NCBI GenBank assembly: GCA_951640165.1
Contig: OX621255.1
Span: forward strand, 9,796,001-9,860,000
Source of the DNA: Pseudoips prasinana
Lineage: Eukaryota > Arthropoda > Insecta > Lepidoptera > Nolidae
Direction of reading: 5' to 3'
DNA: 64,000 bases
The notes below the pieces were generated by a model. The model searched no databases. It saw nothing but the letters and a program-made list of their open reading frames with translations, and had not been told where the DNA came from. The translations under genes were made by a program, and so were the position numbers. The stretch's first letter is position 1. Every line of letters begins with the position of its first letter. This document shows, one piece after another, positions 10,055 through 21,355 of the stretch.

Positions 10055-11306
10055 CACCCAAATTATAGGTATGCGGACTACATTTTTTGTACTTCTCAGT
10101 ATTAAGACATGCCATAAATAAGGCCTAACACTGAGAACTAAATTCTAATTGCCCTAAAACTTAAAATCATATTCGATAAAGCACGTGCTAAATGTACTAA
10201 CATATTAATCACGTCACTAGTAATGGAGCCGTGTAATCTCCATATTAACGGCCATTTCTCGAGCATCACACAGGGCATCTCAATTTATCCCCCTCAAGAA
10301 CTTTAATCGCTTTTATCTAAAAAATCTGCGAAAATTGATTATTTGCTTTCTCAACAAAAAGTCATTGGGCAACTAAGTATGATACCCACGGCCTACAGAA
10401 AAAAAAACTGGTAGTATGTTTAGATAAACGTCTCTAGTTTACGAATATATATGTCGCATTAACGCAGACAACGGGAAAAAAACATAAATCAAAAAAATAA
10501 AAATACAATAATAAGGTTTATTATAACAAGGCTTAGTACATTGTTATTGGTTTTTTGATAGTAAACATGATTTTAAAAATAAAATAAGTCAAATAAAACA
10601 AGTACATATAGAAGAGTTTTTAAGTTTTCGACATGATCAATGTCTACAGGAATAATTATAGCATATAAAATAGCATGCTATAAAAATATATTCAATAGTC
10701 TATAGCACGTTTATAGTTTATAGCAGATTTGAACATCACTAACTCTTATAGCGCGCAAACGTTTATTTTGTTTATTTAATTAACGGAATACTTCACTGGA
10801 ATTGTTTTATCAATACATTTATTACCTATTTTTTAATTATCTTTAACATTTTATTCCCATGGTTTCAAAAAAAATAACTATCTAAATTTTAATGTAGGTT
10901 AATACTTAACAATTTAAAACTAATTTGGTTTATGTAGGAAAACTATCGTTAACTGGGTCAGATTTCGCCCAATGACCTTTGTGTTGATTTCTGTCTGTGT
11001 TAGTCCTGATAGATGATAAGCAGTGATAGGAATAGGTAGACTTGATTGGGGAAAGCGTGGAAATGTATTTAAAAAGACGTTAAAATAATTGAAGTTGAAT
11101 TATTTAATTAAGGTCTATTACAGTCAGTGGCTAAAAACAGAATAACTTAAAACTATATTCAAAAGTACCTACTGGGGAGCAAATAGTACCATCAGCACTT
11201 CTGGGTGTTCTGGTCGGGCGACAATGCGTGGGAGCGTATTGTAATATTATAAAAGTGCTTAGTTAGCTAGAAAGACAGAACGTCCGGTTGATGTTGGTAA
11301 TACAAC
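10055..11306. other. AT-rich intergenic DNA
   Basis: No gene, tRNA or clear repeat was recognised in this stretch. Confidence 0.6.
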
Positions 11307-11511
11307 TAGGTAGTTACTATTTGCCTAAACTTCGAAGAACTGAGACAAGAAACGGAGACTTCCTTAGGACAAAAATTTTTCTCCCGAATTTTGGGGACAA
11401 CACAGAAATTTTTTTAATAAATTAAATACGTGTCCGAAAAAAAATTTGTCATAAGGAAGTCTCCGTTTCTTCTCCCTGTTCTTCGAAGTTTAGGCAAATA
11501 GGAACTACCTA
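11307..11511. repeat. MITE with long inverted repeats
   Basis: Arms of about 65 bp match in inverse orientation (TAGGTAGTTACTATTTGCC left; GGCAAATAGGAACTACCTA right), including AAACGGAGACTTCCTTA and its complement. The 205-bp unit begins and ends with TA, as for Tc1/mariner-mobilised MITEs. No coding sequence. Confidence 0.8.
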
Positions 11512-11587
11512 TCCTATCACTGATGATAAGTGGTGGTTCACATATCCAAACGCCATTTACCCTCTATCCTATCTCTTTCACACGTTT

Positions 11588-11850
11588 TTAGGGTTCCGTA
11601 GGCAAATGGCAAAAAACGGAACCCTTATAGCTTCGTCATATCTGTCTGTCCGTCCTTATGTCACCGCCACTTTTTTCCGAAACTATAAGAACTATACTGT
11701 TGAAACTTGGTTCTGTGAAGCCGAAGCCGCATTAAGATTTTCACAGAAAAATAGAAAAAAAAAACAATACATTTTTGGGGGTTCGCCATATTTAGAACAG
11801 AATCTAAAAAAAAAATTCGTGAAACCCATATGAATGGATAGGTTTTCAAA
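11588..11850 (+). repeat. Lepidopteran-type interspersed repeat
   Basis: It begins AGGGTTCCGTAGGCAAATGG with ACGGAACCCTTAT and then CTGTCTGTCCGTCC. This motif order recurs widely in moth and butterfly genomes (recalled, not searched). No convincing protein. Confidence 0.5.
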
Positions 11851-12076
11851 AATGATATTGAGGTTTCCAATATAATTTTATTCTAAACTGAATAGTTTGC
11901 GCGAGAGACACTTCCAAAGTGGCAATATGAGTGCCCCCCACCCCCCTCTGTAAATTCTAAATTAAGGGAATGATAACACTAAAAAATATATAAAGTAATT
12001 ACTTACTTATTGCTCGGACGGACGATTTCCACGCTGTCATCCGCAAATAAACCGCATCCATCTTAAGGAGATGCAT

Positions 12077-12240
12077 GTAACTTCGGCGTAATGTGCCGTC
12101 AGTAATACAAATAACATTGCAGGCGTAATCATGCCGATCTTCGGTCGCGTACGTTCGGCATAGTGTGTTTAGACACACTATGCCGAACTGCCGCCTGCAA
12201 TGTTATTTGTATTACTGACGGCACATTACGCCGAAGTTAC
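12077..12240. repeat. Compound palindrome with 49-bp perfect arms
   Basis: Bases 12077-12125 are the exact reverse complement of 12192-12240. Inside, 12153-12168 pairs perfectly with 12173-12188 around a 4-nt loop. It is most simply two head-to-head pieces of one MITE family. Confidence 0.9.
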
Positions 12241-12537
12241 ATTGCGTTATAAACGCAACGTAATTTCGGTCGGGCGTAAGTTCAGCGTAGCGTTCAGCTG
12301 TAGTGGACACATTATACGCGACCGAAGTTCGGTTCGAATGCCGACGAACATCTAGCGGAGGAGGGGAGTAGGGGAGCACACTACTACGCATACGCACTAC
12401 GCATGAAGTAACGCAACTGAATTTCTGCCGCGTAAGTTCGGCACTTATAGTGTGTCATATCAGCCGAACACGACGGAACGTAATATCAGCCGCGCAACTT
12501 CGGACACGTAACTTCAGCATAGTGTGTTTAGACACCA
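12165..12537. repeat. MITE ending in TAGTGTGTTTAGACAC
   Basis: The element starts GTTTAGACACACTATGCCG and ends GCATAGTGTGTTTAGACAC, so its termini are inverted copies. TTCGG/CCGAA blocks recur through its body. The left part overlaps the compound palindrome. Confidence 0.6.
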
Positions 12538-12973
12538 GTAAAAACAGCATTCTGAGAACGGTTGCTGAAAATTACAGCTCACCTATTGTAGGAGCGTTTG
12601 TGCAGAGGGTAATAAAGTAAGGGGGCTTTATTGCGTTCTGCACAGACAGAGTACCTACCTTAATTTATAATACCTCCTCACCAATTTTTCTTACTAACAT
12701 TAGTTCACTTTACTAACAAAATATGGATCTGTATTATTGTCCGAAATAAATTTCATTTATTTATTTATTATTATTTCTTTTATTCAGTGTCTTTCTTATT
12801 TCATACATTTACAAATATATAGTTACAAAAACATATATATATTTATAAATATAAAAAATTACTAATAATAAAATTATTAATTTTATTATTATTACTTGAT
12901 TTTCTTTAATTTCTCCCTTCCTGGAGGGGTTTGTAACTCATCACACGGGCCGTAGCCAAGCGTGAAAAGAGGG

Positions 12974-14140
12974 TTATCTTATAGTATAAGCTGAAGAAAC
13001 TGAAGAAGTAGTAAGGAATTTTCGAGTAAGACGGCACGTATTCAGGATTATTGCTTTCTGCAGGGTGTTAAGAATATGCTTGGGGATTTCTAGGACGTCT
13101 AGGCTTCGCTGCAAGCTGTTAGGTATGATTCCAGTGGCAGACATAACGATGGGAACAATGTGTATTGCTTCTGCCCGCCTTTTTTCTTCTATACCTAAAT
13201 CCTGGTATTTAGTGAGTTTATCTGAGATAGTAGATTGGATGTTGTGTGTATTTGGCACTGCGATATCTATCAGGTAAACAATATTCTTTATTTTGTCGTG
13301 TAGTGTGATGTCAGGGCGGTTAAAGTGGATAGTTTTGTCTGTTAATATTGTTCTATCCCAATACAATTTATGAGAGCTATTTTCAAGTATAATATCAGGT
13401 ATGTATTTATAATAAGGTGTCTTTCTTTCTATGAAATTGTATTTGTGTGCAAGATGTTGGTGTATTATAGCAGCTACTTGGTCGTGCCGGTGCTTATAAT
13501 CGGTTTGAGCTAAAGAGCGACAGGCGGAGGTTATGTGTTGGATAGTTTCTGAACCACTGTGACAGTGTCGACATGTGTCTGTCGAGAGATTCGGCGTATG
13601 AATGATATATTTTTGATAGTTTCGTGTATCAACAACCTGGTCTTGAATCGCTATCATGAAGCCCTCTGTCTCAGGGAAAAGTTCACCACGATGTAACCAG
13701 GCGTTCGACGCAGCTTTGTCGACATATGGTTGATGCAGATCGTGGTGATGTCTTCCGTGCAGAGATTTCTGCTGCCAGAATGCAAATTTTTCTTTAACGT
13801 CAATGATTCTTTCGTTTCGTTGCGCGTTACGATCTTTTAGGTTTAGTGGTGTGAGTCTATTGTCTGAAAGTGTGACTGTTTTGTGTAATATCGATTGTTC
13901 TGAGCGCTCATAGAAGTATTGTCTGAGGGATGTGATTTGTTTATTATGTAAGTTTACGACATCTATAATTCCTCGTCCACCCTCAGTCCGCGGAAGAGTT
14001 ACCCTTTGTACGCAGGACCTTGGGTGGTGTTTTCGGTTAGCTGTTAGAGACGCATGTATTTGACGTTGTAGACTTTTTAGGTCACTTTGAGACCAATTTA
14101 TAATACCGAAAGAGTATGTTAATAGAGGGACTGCGAATTG
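12974..14140 (-). pseudogene. Dong-like LINE ORF, endonuclease half (second frame)
   Basis: This frame is open from the frameshift at about 14134 to the stop at 12974. It starts FAVPLLTYSFGIINW, the usual post-RT thumb region. A zinc-knuckle-like CRHCHSGSETIQHITSAC (C-x2-C-x7-H-x4-C) comes next. RPDITLHDK followed by YLIDIAVPN provides the PD...D residues of the restriction-like endonuclease that nicks the target. It belongs to the same protein as the upstream frame. Confidence 0.85.
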
Positions 14141-17109
14141 ATTGCTTTCGCTAGGTTGCGGGAATTTAATTGAGAACGGAGTATAATGTTTAAACGGTGC
14201 TTAAATTTCTTTTTTAGAATTAATTTTGAGTGTTTTTGGTTAATCTGACGAGCTTGCTCAAAACCTAAATATTTATAAGTTGTATGAATGTCTAGTGATT
14301 CAATTTTTTCCCCTGAATCTAATGTATAACTGTTTGGAGTGATTTTGCCTTTGGAAATAGAAAATGTTTTGCACTTATCAATTCCAAACTCCATGCAAAT
14401 ATCATTCGAGAACGTTTGTGTAATGTCTGCCAGACGATGTAGCGATTCCTTAGTGTTGCCGTATAACTTAATGTCATCCATGTACATAAGATGTGTGATT
14501 ATGGTGTTAATGTGTGGTCTGGTGATCGAGTGGCTCTGAATGGAATTATTTAACATCTGAGATAAAGGGTTTAATGCTAGACAAAACCATAAGGGGCTAA
14601 GTGCATCACCTTGGAAGATTCCCCGTCTTATGAAAATTTCTGAGGTTTCAATAGGTGTCTTATCAATTGTTTTCAACTTTGTTGTCCATTGAAACATCGA
14701 CATTTTCAGGAATTCAATTAATCGTGGATGGATTTTGTATAGTTGGAGTACGTGTAGGAGCCAAGTATGAGGTACAGAATCAAATGCTTTTTTGTAATCG
14801 ATGTACATTGTGTTAATATCCTTTTTCATAGCGACCGCCTGTTTCATTATTACTGAATCTATAATAAGCTGCTCCTTGCATCCTTGGCTTCTTTTCCTGC
14901 ATCCTTTTTGTGCTTCGGTGAGAATGTTATTTTTGGATATATGTAGATTGAAAATTTTGGCTATGCAACCAGTGAGGATTTTATATATAGTCTGCAAGCA
15001 TGTTATAGGTCGGTACCTGGCAGGATTTTGATGATCTGTTTCTTTTGGTAACATGTAGGTAATACCTTGTGTGATATAACTAGGGATAGTGTCTGGTGTC
15101 TGTATGAAATTGTTGATATGGTTGTAAAGTAAAGGATGGATGGTTGTAAATTTCTTATACCAATAGTTATGTAAGTGATCACTTCCTGGTGCTTTCCAAT
15201 TATGGGCTTTCTTGAGAACCTGTACAAATATTTCGACAGGTATATTTTCGAACTGCATTGGTGTAATTGATTTACTTTCTTCCGAGACTGCTTCCAGCCA
15301 CTCAGCCTTTGGATTATGTACTTTTGGGACTGCCCAGATCCCAGACCAGAAATTATGCAGCACTTCAGCTGTAGGTACCGAAGATGTATTTTGCCTAGCT
15401 TGAACGGGTCGTGTGTCTAACGTCAAGGATCTATAGAACTGCTTTTCATTATTGACAAATTGTATGTTTTGGGATTTTCTAAGTGAGCACTTTATATACC
15501 TATTTAATCTACTAGCTGCTGCGTTAAGTTTCTGTTTAAGTGTATCAAGGAACTGTTCATTGCTTAAATTATGGTTTTCATGTTGTGAGTGTATTTGGTA
15601 CTTCTTTTTTATGTCTTCCACTAAAGATATCAGTCTTTGGCTTCTACTGCCATTTATATATTCGATCATTCTTGCTATATCTCTTCTAAACTGCTCAATT
15701 TTTCTTTGTAGCCTAATTTGCCAAATAGGTACTCTTTTATGGCCAGAGTTATTTAGGTCCGTCGATTCTCTAATTTTTGTTCCATTACATATAGCGGCTG
15801 TGTATGCCGCAGAGTAGATGATGGTTTGAGTAGTTTGAAAATCTTGCCCTACCGTTATGATTTGAGGTAAAATTTCTGTATCAATAAAGTGGACAATTTG
15901 AGCTAATTTTCGAGAAGTGTTTTGCTTTGGAATATACGGTCTAGTAATCGGATTAGTATTATTGAATTTATTAAGTGAGGCTCTAAACTGTTCTTTGATT
16001 ATTTCTAGGTCAGGGTTAGTTCTTAAGTTGTTGCGAGGTCCTAGTGTCATTTGTGCTGGTATATTTAATTGTGTTTCATCACTTTCAGCTAGACTTAATA
16101 CGATATCAGACTGTGTGTGAGTGTTATTCATTATTTCATGTGCTCTAATATTAGTTTCTTGTGAGTGCTGGGTTAATAAAGGATTAATATCTCGAGGGCT
16201 ATAATATTGTAGGTTAAGTTCGTTTGATATTTCATCGCGGATTTCTTTCTGCCTTTCATTACTAATCATTTTGTTATTTAATATAACTCTTAGCTGGTCT
16301 GATATTCTCTGCTCACTTACATTAGCTAGTTCTGGATGTTCTGCTATAACTGACTGATGGAGAGGTTGACGATATGCAGTTCTATTTTGGCCTAATTCGG
16401 TTATCTTATAATAATTTCTTAAAATTGTTTCATTAAATTCTGTTGTCCATCTTCTTCTGTGTCCAGCTATTGGGTAAATATTGTTTTGTGTGCCTGTGTG
16501 TGATTGGCTTAGTGTATCAGGTTGTGATTCATTACCGTGTTCTTGTAGGTATATGGTGACTTCGTTTTTTATGGAGTCTAATGTTTCTTGTGAGATTAAT
16601 TTGTTTCTAACAATTGCTCTACATTGATCTCCTAGCCTCTGCTTAGACGCTAGCATTTGTGGATATTTCTGCGTAAATTCACGATATAAGTAGTTTAAAT
16701 ATATTTTGGACGTATTTAATCTTGTAGCTATGAGGTACGTGCGCCAGATGAATGCGTTCATTTCTTTTGACCATCTTTTACGCGCACGATTAATGCCTGA
16801 GGCGGGTGCAGATTCGGTGGCGACTGCCTCCTGCACAACATCCTCAGACACGGGAGTAGCGGTGCTTGACCGTAACAGAACCTGAAAAGATTGTGGCGAT
16901 GTGCCAGGTGACTCGAATAAATTATATGGTGAAGTATTTTCACATGCAAAATCGGGGTCCTTATTTCTAGCCTTAGTTGTTGTTTGTTTAGCGCGTTGCG
17001 ATATGTCGCCCCCCCCCCCAGAGTACGAGGGGCTGCCCGAATGAATTTCGGGACGGGATTCTCCATTTCTGGTACCCGCCTGGGGAATTTGACTTCTTGT
17101 TCGTACCAT
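14119..17109 (-). pseudogene. Dong-like LINE ORF, Myb-like repeats and reverse transcriptase
   Basis: A 996-codon frame. Near residues 110-195 and 220-300 are two related segments that start RWSKEMNAFIWRTYL and RWTTEFNETILRNYY; they look like duplicated Myb-type DNA-binding units. The reverse transcriptase spans roughly residues 600-960, with ARYRPITCL, DYKKAFDSVPH, RRGIFQGDALSPLWF and the active site MYMDDIKLYG near residue 875. The frame then ends prematurely in NSQSLY because of a short indel, and the protein continues in the other frame. A run of nine C residues near 17010 sits early in the ORF and could be slippage-prone. An ATG at 17109 follows a short leader. Confidence 0.88.
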
Positions 17110-17758
17110 TTCATACCGCTGAATGCCTTAGCCTTGTTGGCCGCGTAAGTTTCAAAAGTACGCGTATCCGTCCCCCACGTGGCCTGGTGGTCGGCACGGA
17201 CGTAAGGTAGGGCTTTGGGGGACTTATTATTATTATTATTACCATGTAAACTTCCACCGAAAATTGGTTTGAACGAGATTTAGTCAAAGATATTATAATA
17301 TAACAAGATTGCACACTCCAAGATTTAGTTCAAAGTAAAATGAACTCAAAGTCTTTAAGATACAGTCCATTTCTCTTTGTAGTGTACCAATAGGAAAAAA
17401 CGGACCACTTGAGAGGCTCTCGTTTTGGAATCTGTCCCTGTCTAACAATGACCAGCCTAAAAATAACTTACTTGACGTATAAAATAGTAGAATTTTTGGT
17501 CAAACACCTAGGATTATGTTTTCATATAACTATAATTAAATAATTTTTATTTATTTAAGACGTACACAACGTTTTTTTAAACTATGTCTTATTCTTTGAT
17601 AGCTTTTTAAATACATTTAATTTGGGTTTAGTAAATTCAATAGCAGTATTTATAAGAAATGACGTTTACCACACTCAATTTGTAAACAAATATGGCGAAT
17701 GTTTGTTTTGAAATTATTTATCGTATTGTGCTCCAATCCAGTTCCAATTTGCTTAAAA

Positions 17759-17969
17759 ATGGTTTTAACTTGTTGCGTAAATGGGTGTAAAAGTGAGGGT
17801 CATCTGGGGAGTGGTATATTTTTTCAAAAGTAATTGTTATCTTGTAATGTTTCTATATTTTGGCTAAGTTCAGCAACAGGGTAACCATTCGTTACGTATT
17901 TAATGGATCGTTTTTCTAGATTTCCCAAAAACGAGGAATTGAAACAAAAATGGATGAATATTGTTCCCG
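17759..17969 (+). pseudogene. THAP-domain protein, first two exons only
   Basis: ATG at 17759. Exon 17759-17829 encodes MVLTCCVNGCKSEGHLGSG-IFFQ. A 90-bp intron (17830-17919; gtaatt ... ttttctag) is removed in phase, and exon 17920-17969 reads FPKNEELKQKWMNIVP before a GTAAAT donor. Together they give the N-terminal zinc pair and the FPKN...W core of a THAP finger. The second half (C-x2-H and AVPTIF-type box) was not found downstream. The gene is therefore a remnant, probably of a transposase. Confidence 0.6.
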
Positions 17970-18178
17970 GTAAATAATAATCTGATATAGCAATTAACTG
18001 CTTTATTACAAATAACATTCACATTTGTTTTAGAGTTTTTGCACATTGACACAAAATACTATTCTCCACTACCAGCCACTAAGCATACCTACTCGAGATT
18101 GTTGCCTCTTACAACAAACGATTTTTCCAACCTGTCGTAATGTATATTAGGTATTTTATACCTACGTAATAATTGTCT

Positions 18179-18438
18179 GCTGTGTGGTGACGGCGACAAA
18201 TATCAGAATCAGAATATCATCACCCCATCTCATCCCGTGGGGGGCGTAGAAGTCGACCCGAGGGAATATCTACCAGAGGACGGGAAGCAGCTTCCTTCTG
18301 AGTACTACGACCATCATACTGCGATCGCCAACCCGCCTGCCAAGCGTGGCGATTATGGCATATCCCCTCAAGATGATTCTTGAGGGAGGCTTGTCCATTA
18401 GTGGACTTATTTAAGCTGTAATGATGATGATGATGATG
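18179..18438 (+). repeat. 260-bp SINE-like element with (GAT)n tail
   Basis: It starts GCTGTGTGGTGACGGCGAC and ends in a (gat)n run. An 11-bp duplication, AATAATTGTCT, flanks it at 18168-18178 and 18439-18449. A second copy at 53847-54123 shares the same 5' end, so this is a defined unit and not a random truncation. No clear A/B boxes were seen, so its promoter type is open. Confidence 0.8.
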
Positions 18439-18449
18439 AATAATTGTCT

Positions 18450-19266
18450 ATTTCACTATATCTAACACTAAAACGAGGCTACTGTTTCCTCGTGTCAGTG
18501 TTTGTTATGAGTAAATAGGTAAGAAATAGACAATTGCTACACTCTTATTAATAACAAAAGATATAAAATTATCTCAGTTGTTTAGATTAAGCCACTTAGA
18601 AGATATTTTCAATTAAGGTAGTGAGTATAGTACTATCCGTGGAATAAATTTAAAAATCGGGCCTGTAGTCTATTAGTGTTACCTGATTTTCACAATCTAA
18701 TCTATATTGAATATATGTATTACAATAATTATCCTAGAATACTATAGCCGACTGACACAAAACACTTGTTGCGAAAAAGAATATAAGTAAATAAAACATA
18801 TAATATACTTGAAAACTATTTGGATACATTACGAATATACAATATTTGGAAAGTCTATTGCCTTTGTCCAAAATATCTACCACTACTCACACTTACATTA
18901 GGCGGGAATTGTACTATAAATAATTATATAATTTCCAAACGTTTAAAAAATCTACAAATAATCTTGGTATAATTTAATTTATATTGCTTGCAGAGAGGCA
19001 TACAAAATAAAGAAAGTATAAGTAACGAAAACATCTCGAATACGTATACCTAGGTATGCAGTGGGGCGAACAGTAACTTTAAAAGCACTGCACAGGTAGT
19101 ATGATAATACTTCAAAAGTAAGTTTATTCATTCTCATAAAAACAAAATTTTAAATTTGGCGCGTTAAAACATTCGCATAATTCCATGACGCATGGTCACT
19201 CTATTAGAAGGAGATGCCATCCAAAACAGCTACTTCTTGCTCGGGCCGTTTTTGCTCCCTCAGTGC
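18450..19266. other. AT-rich remainder of the probable P-like element
   Basis: No reading frame or known domain was recognised between the SINE-like insertion and the right inverted repeat. Confidence 0.5.
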
Positions 19267-19315
19267 GCAATCTTGTTATATTATAATATCTTTGGATCTA
19301 GTGTACAGTCTCAAC

Positions 19316-19579
19316 TGTACATAATTTGCTGACTCTGCGCTCGGCACGAGCGCGCGTCAATTTACTTATTATAAATAAATATCACATTCATGAATGAATC
19401 AGTGTGGGTTCGTTACTACGCCGCGAACAACATTAGAGAAAGGAAAAGTCACTGTATTACCTAATATTTGTGCTAAGTGAACTTTACGTTAATATATTAC
19501 TTTAGTGACAATAACTGCAATCTTTTCTCTTCACACTCAAACTGTAACAACTACTATTTTCAAGTGTACGTACCGTACA
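19316..19579 (+). repeat. Candidate 5' LTR of the BEL/Pao element
   Basis: The block begins TGTACATAATTTGC and ends CCGTACA, has a TATAAATA box near 19370, and is followed 5 bp later by TGGTCCTTCGAG, a plausible tRNA primer-binding site. The matching 3' LTR is absent, so the borders cannot be confirmed by comparison. Confidence 0.4.
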
Positions 19580-19875
19580 TTTTATGGTCCTTCGAGTTGT
19601 GTTACTTAGTGCTTTGTATTTCTAATATAGTAGCGAATCGGTCAACTGGCCTCCCACAAGCGGGTCTCACCAGTTGTATTGAGAAGGCGCACATACTGTA
19701 TCTGAAGTACTAAGCCACTGGGTGTTCCAATAGCGACCATTTCAAATCGAAGAAAGACTTTCAAGATCTGAAACTGAGAAGACTATAAGCCACTACGTAG
19801 TCTTCGTGTCGTTACAACAAACTTAAGGCTCATCTGTCGCCGTCAACTACGTGACTACGAGCTATTGACATCGAC

Positions 19876-21350
19876 ATGGAAAACCTGGAACTGCAGGCGA
19901 CATGTTTCGAGAACATCAAGACCTTGTGTGTCAACTATCGCAAGGACTCTTCAAGCCGCAAAACTGTGGATTATTTGAACATACGCTTGTCATCGCTGGA
20001 AAGCCAATGGAAGGATTTTGACAGCAGGCATGCTCTTCTTATGCTGGAACTAGAAGATAAGACTATCAACTATTTCGTGGATGACATCTACGAGAAAACG
20101 AAGGAGCTGTACTTGACCACCAAAACAAGTATTAACAACAAACTGTCAGACTTGGAGAAACTGCAGCCAGATGTGAAGTTTGACTTAGCCGGGACGTCAG
20201 CGGCCGCTGACGCTCAAGCTGATGGTGGCGATAGTGTTCAACTCCTACTGAACAAGCAAGAATGTCACTTCAATGCGATATACCGTATCATGGCGAAGAT
20301 TGATACCTCTGCCATTACTGAAAAGTAGGAGTTAGATGACCATCTGAACACACTGAAATCGAAATGGGAACCCATCGACAAACTGCACTGGGAAATTGAT
20401 TTCCAATTAAAAGGGTCCAACAGTTCATATTATAAAATGTTTACGGACGTCGAAGAGAAATACGATGAGCTGAAAAAATGTCTCAATTCTAAAATCTGGT
20501 CCACCGTACACTACGAGAAATCGGCACCCAAGATCGAGATTCCTGAATTTTCTGGCAACTATAGTCACTGGATCTCGTTCAAGGACCTATTTTTGGAGGG
20601 TATTCACAAGAACCCGGGTTATCAACAACGCACAGAAAATGCAGCATCTCAAAACGAAGCTGAGAGGTGAAGCTGAACGATTGGTACAACATCTGACCAT
20701 TAGCGCTGATAATTATAAATCCTGTTGGGATATTTTGAATCAGCGTTATGATAATCGCCGCTTGCAGTTTACGTCATATATAAATACGATGCTCAATCTT
20801 CCAACGATACAGAATCCAGATTCCGCGAACTTGAAGAAGATGCATGATGTCATCATTGAAAGCCTAAGCGGAATATCGAATATCGGTGTCGATACATCAT
20901 CTTGGGATCCGTTTATTGTGCATATTATGTCGCTGAAACTGGACTCCAAAACGTTTAGTGAGTACATGAGGGAACTCCAAAATCATCGGGAGCTACAAAA
21001 CTTGCAAGATTTCTTGTATTTCCTCGAGACTCAATTTATGGGATACGAAACGATGAAATCTGCAAAGAAGAGTGGTCCTACAACTTCAACAGAGAAAACA
21101 TCGAGTTGGAAATTCAACAAGCAAAACCCGATGAAAAACACTAACTACTTTAACAAAACCTACAACTATCACGCAATACATGGAAAATGCCCACATTGTA
21201 ACGGAAGTCATGTATTAATGCAATGTGACAAATTCCGAGAAATGGATATCGGAAAATGAAACCACACTGTTTCGAAATTACAACTCTGCAAAAATTGTTT
21301 ATTTAGCCACGGAAATGACGAATGTAAATCTACAAAAACTTGCCGAGAAT
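19876..21350 (+). pseudogene. BEL/Pao gag region with zinc knuckles
   Basis: It starts MENLELQATCFENIKTL at 19876. An in-frame TAG at 20326 and a one-base shift near 20640 interrupt it. The DUF1759-type segment (KIEIPEFSGNYSHWISFKD; then GEAERLVQHL and CWDILNQRYD) precedes cysteine-rich CPHCNGSHVLMQCDKF. After a TGA at 21257 comes CKNCLFSHGNDEC with CRECNLKHHTLLH. Gag packages the RNA in virus-like particles; this copy cannot make it. Confidence 0.8.
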
Positions 21351-21355
21351 GTAAT

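Larger units (their letters stand above)
12895..17223 (-). mobile_element. Dong/R4-type LINE inserted in a (TAA)n microsatellite
   Basis: The element is about 4.3 kb on the minus strand, with its 5' end at 17223. Both flanks are TTA/TAA repeats (to 12894 on the left, 17224-17241 on the right), the known target type of Bombyx Dong. It carries N-terminal DNA-binding repeats, a reverse transcriptase with YMDD, and a C-terminal restriction-like endonuclease with an upstream CCHC motif. This domain order defines the R2/R4/Dong group of site-preferring LINEs. Coding is complete apart from one frameshift near 14134. The 5' UTR is about 114 bp and the 3' UTR about 79 bp. Confidence 0.88.
17285..19294 (+). 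mobile_element. Probable P-element-like transposon, internally degraded
   Basis: Positions 17285-17312 are the perfect 28-bp reverse complement of 19267-19294 (CAAAGATATTATAATATAAC at each outer end), and pairing continues past one mismatch for four more bases. The 8 bp outside the ends match at 7 of 8: GATTTAGT at 17277-17284 and GATCTAGT at 19295-19302, consistent with an 8-bp target duplication. Inside is the start of a THAP-domain gene with a spliced intron. THAP DNA-binding domain plus 8-bp duplication is the pattern of the P superfamily. No GTP-binding or catalytic domain remains recognisable, and a SINE-like repeat is inserted at 18179. A hAT or other origin is possible. Confidence 0.65.

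Noticed and set aside
19267..19294. Start of the BEL/Pao LTR at TGTTATATTATAA
   Set aside because: This segment is the inverted partner of 17285-17312 and is explained better as the right end of the P-like element; the LTR is placed at 19316.
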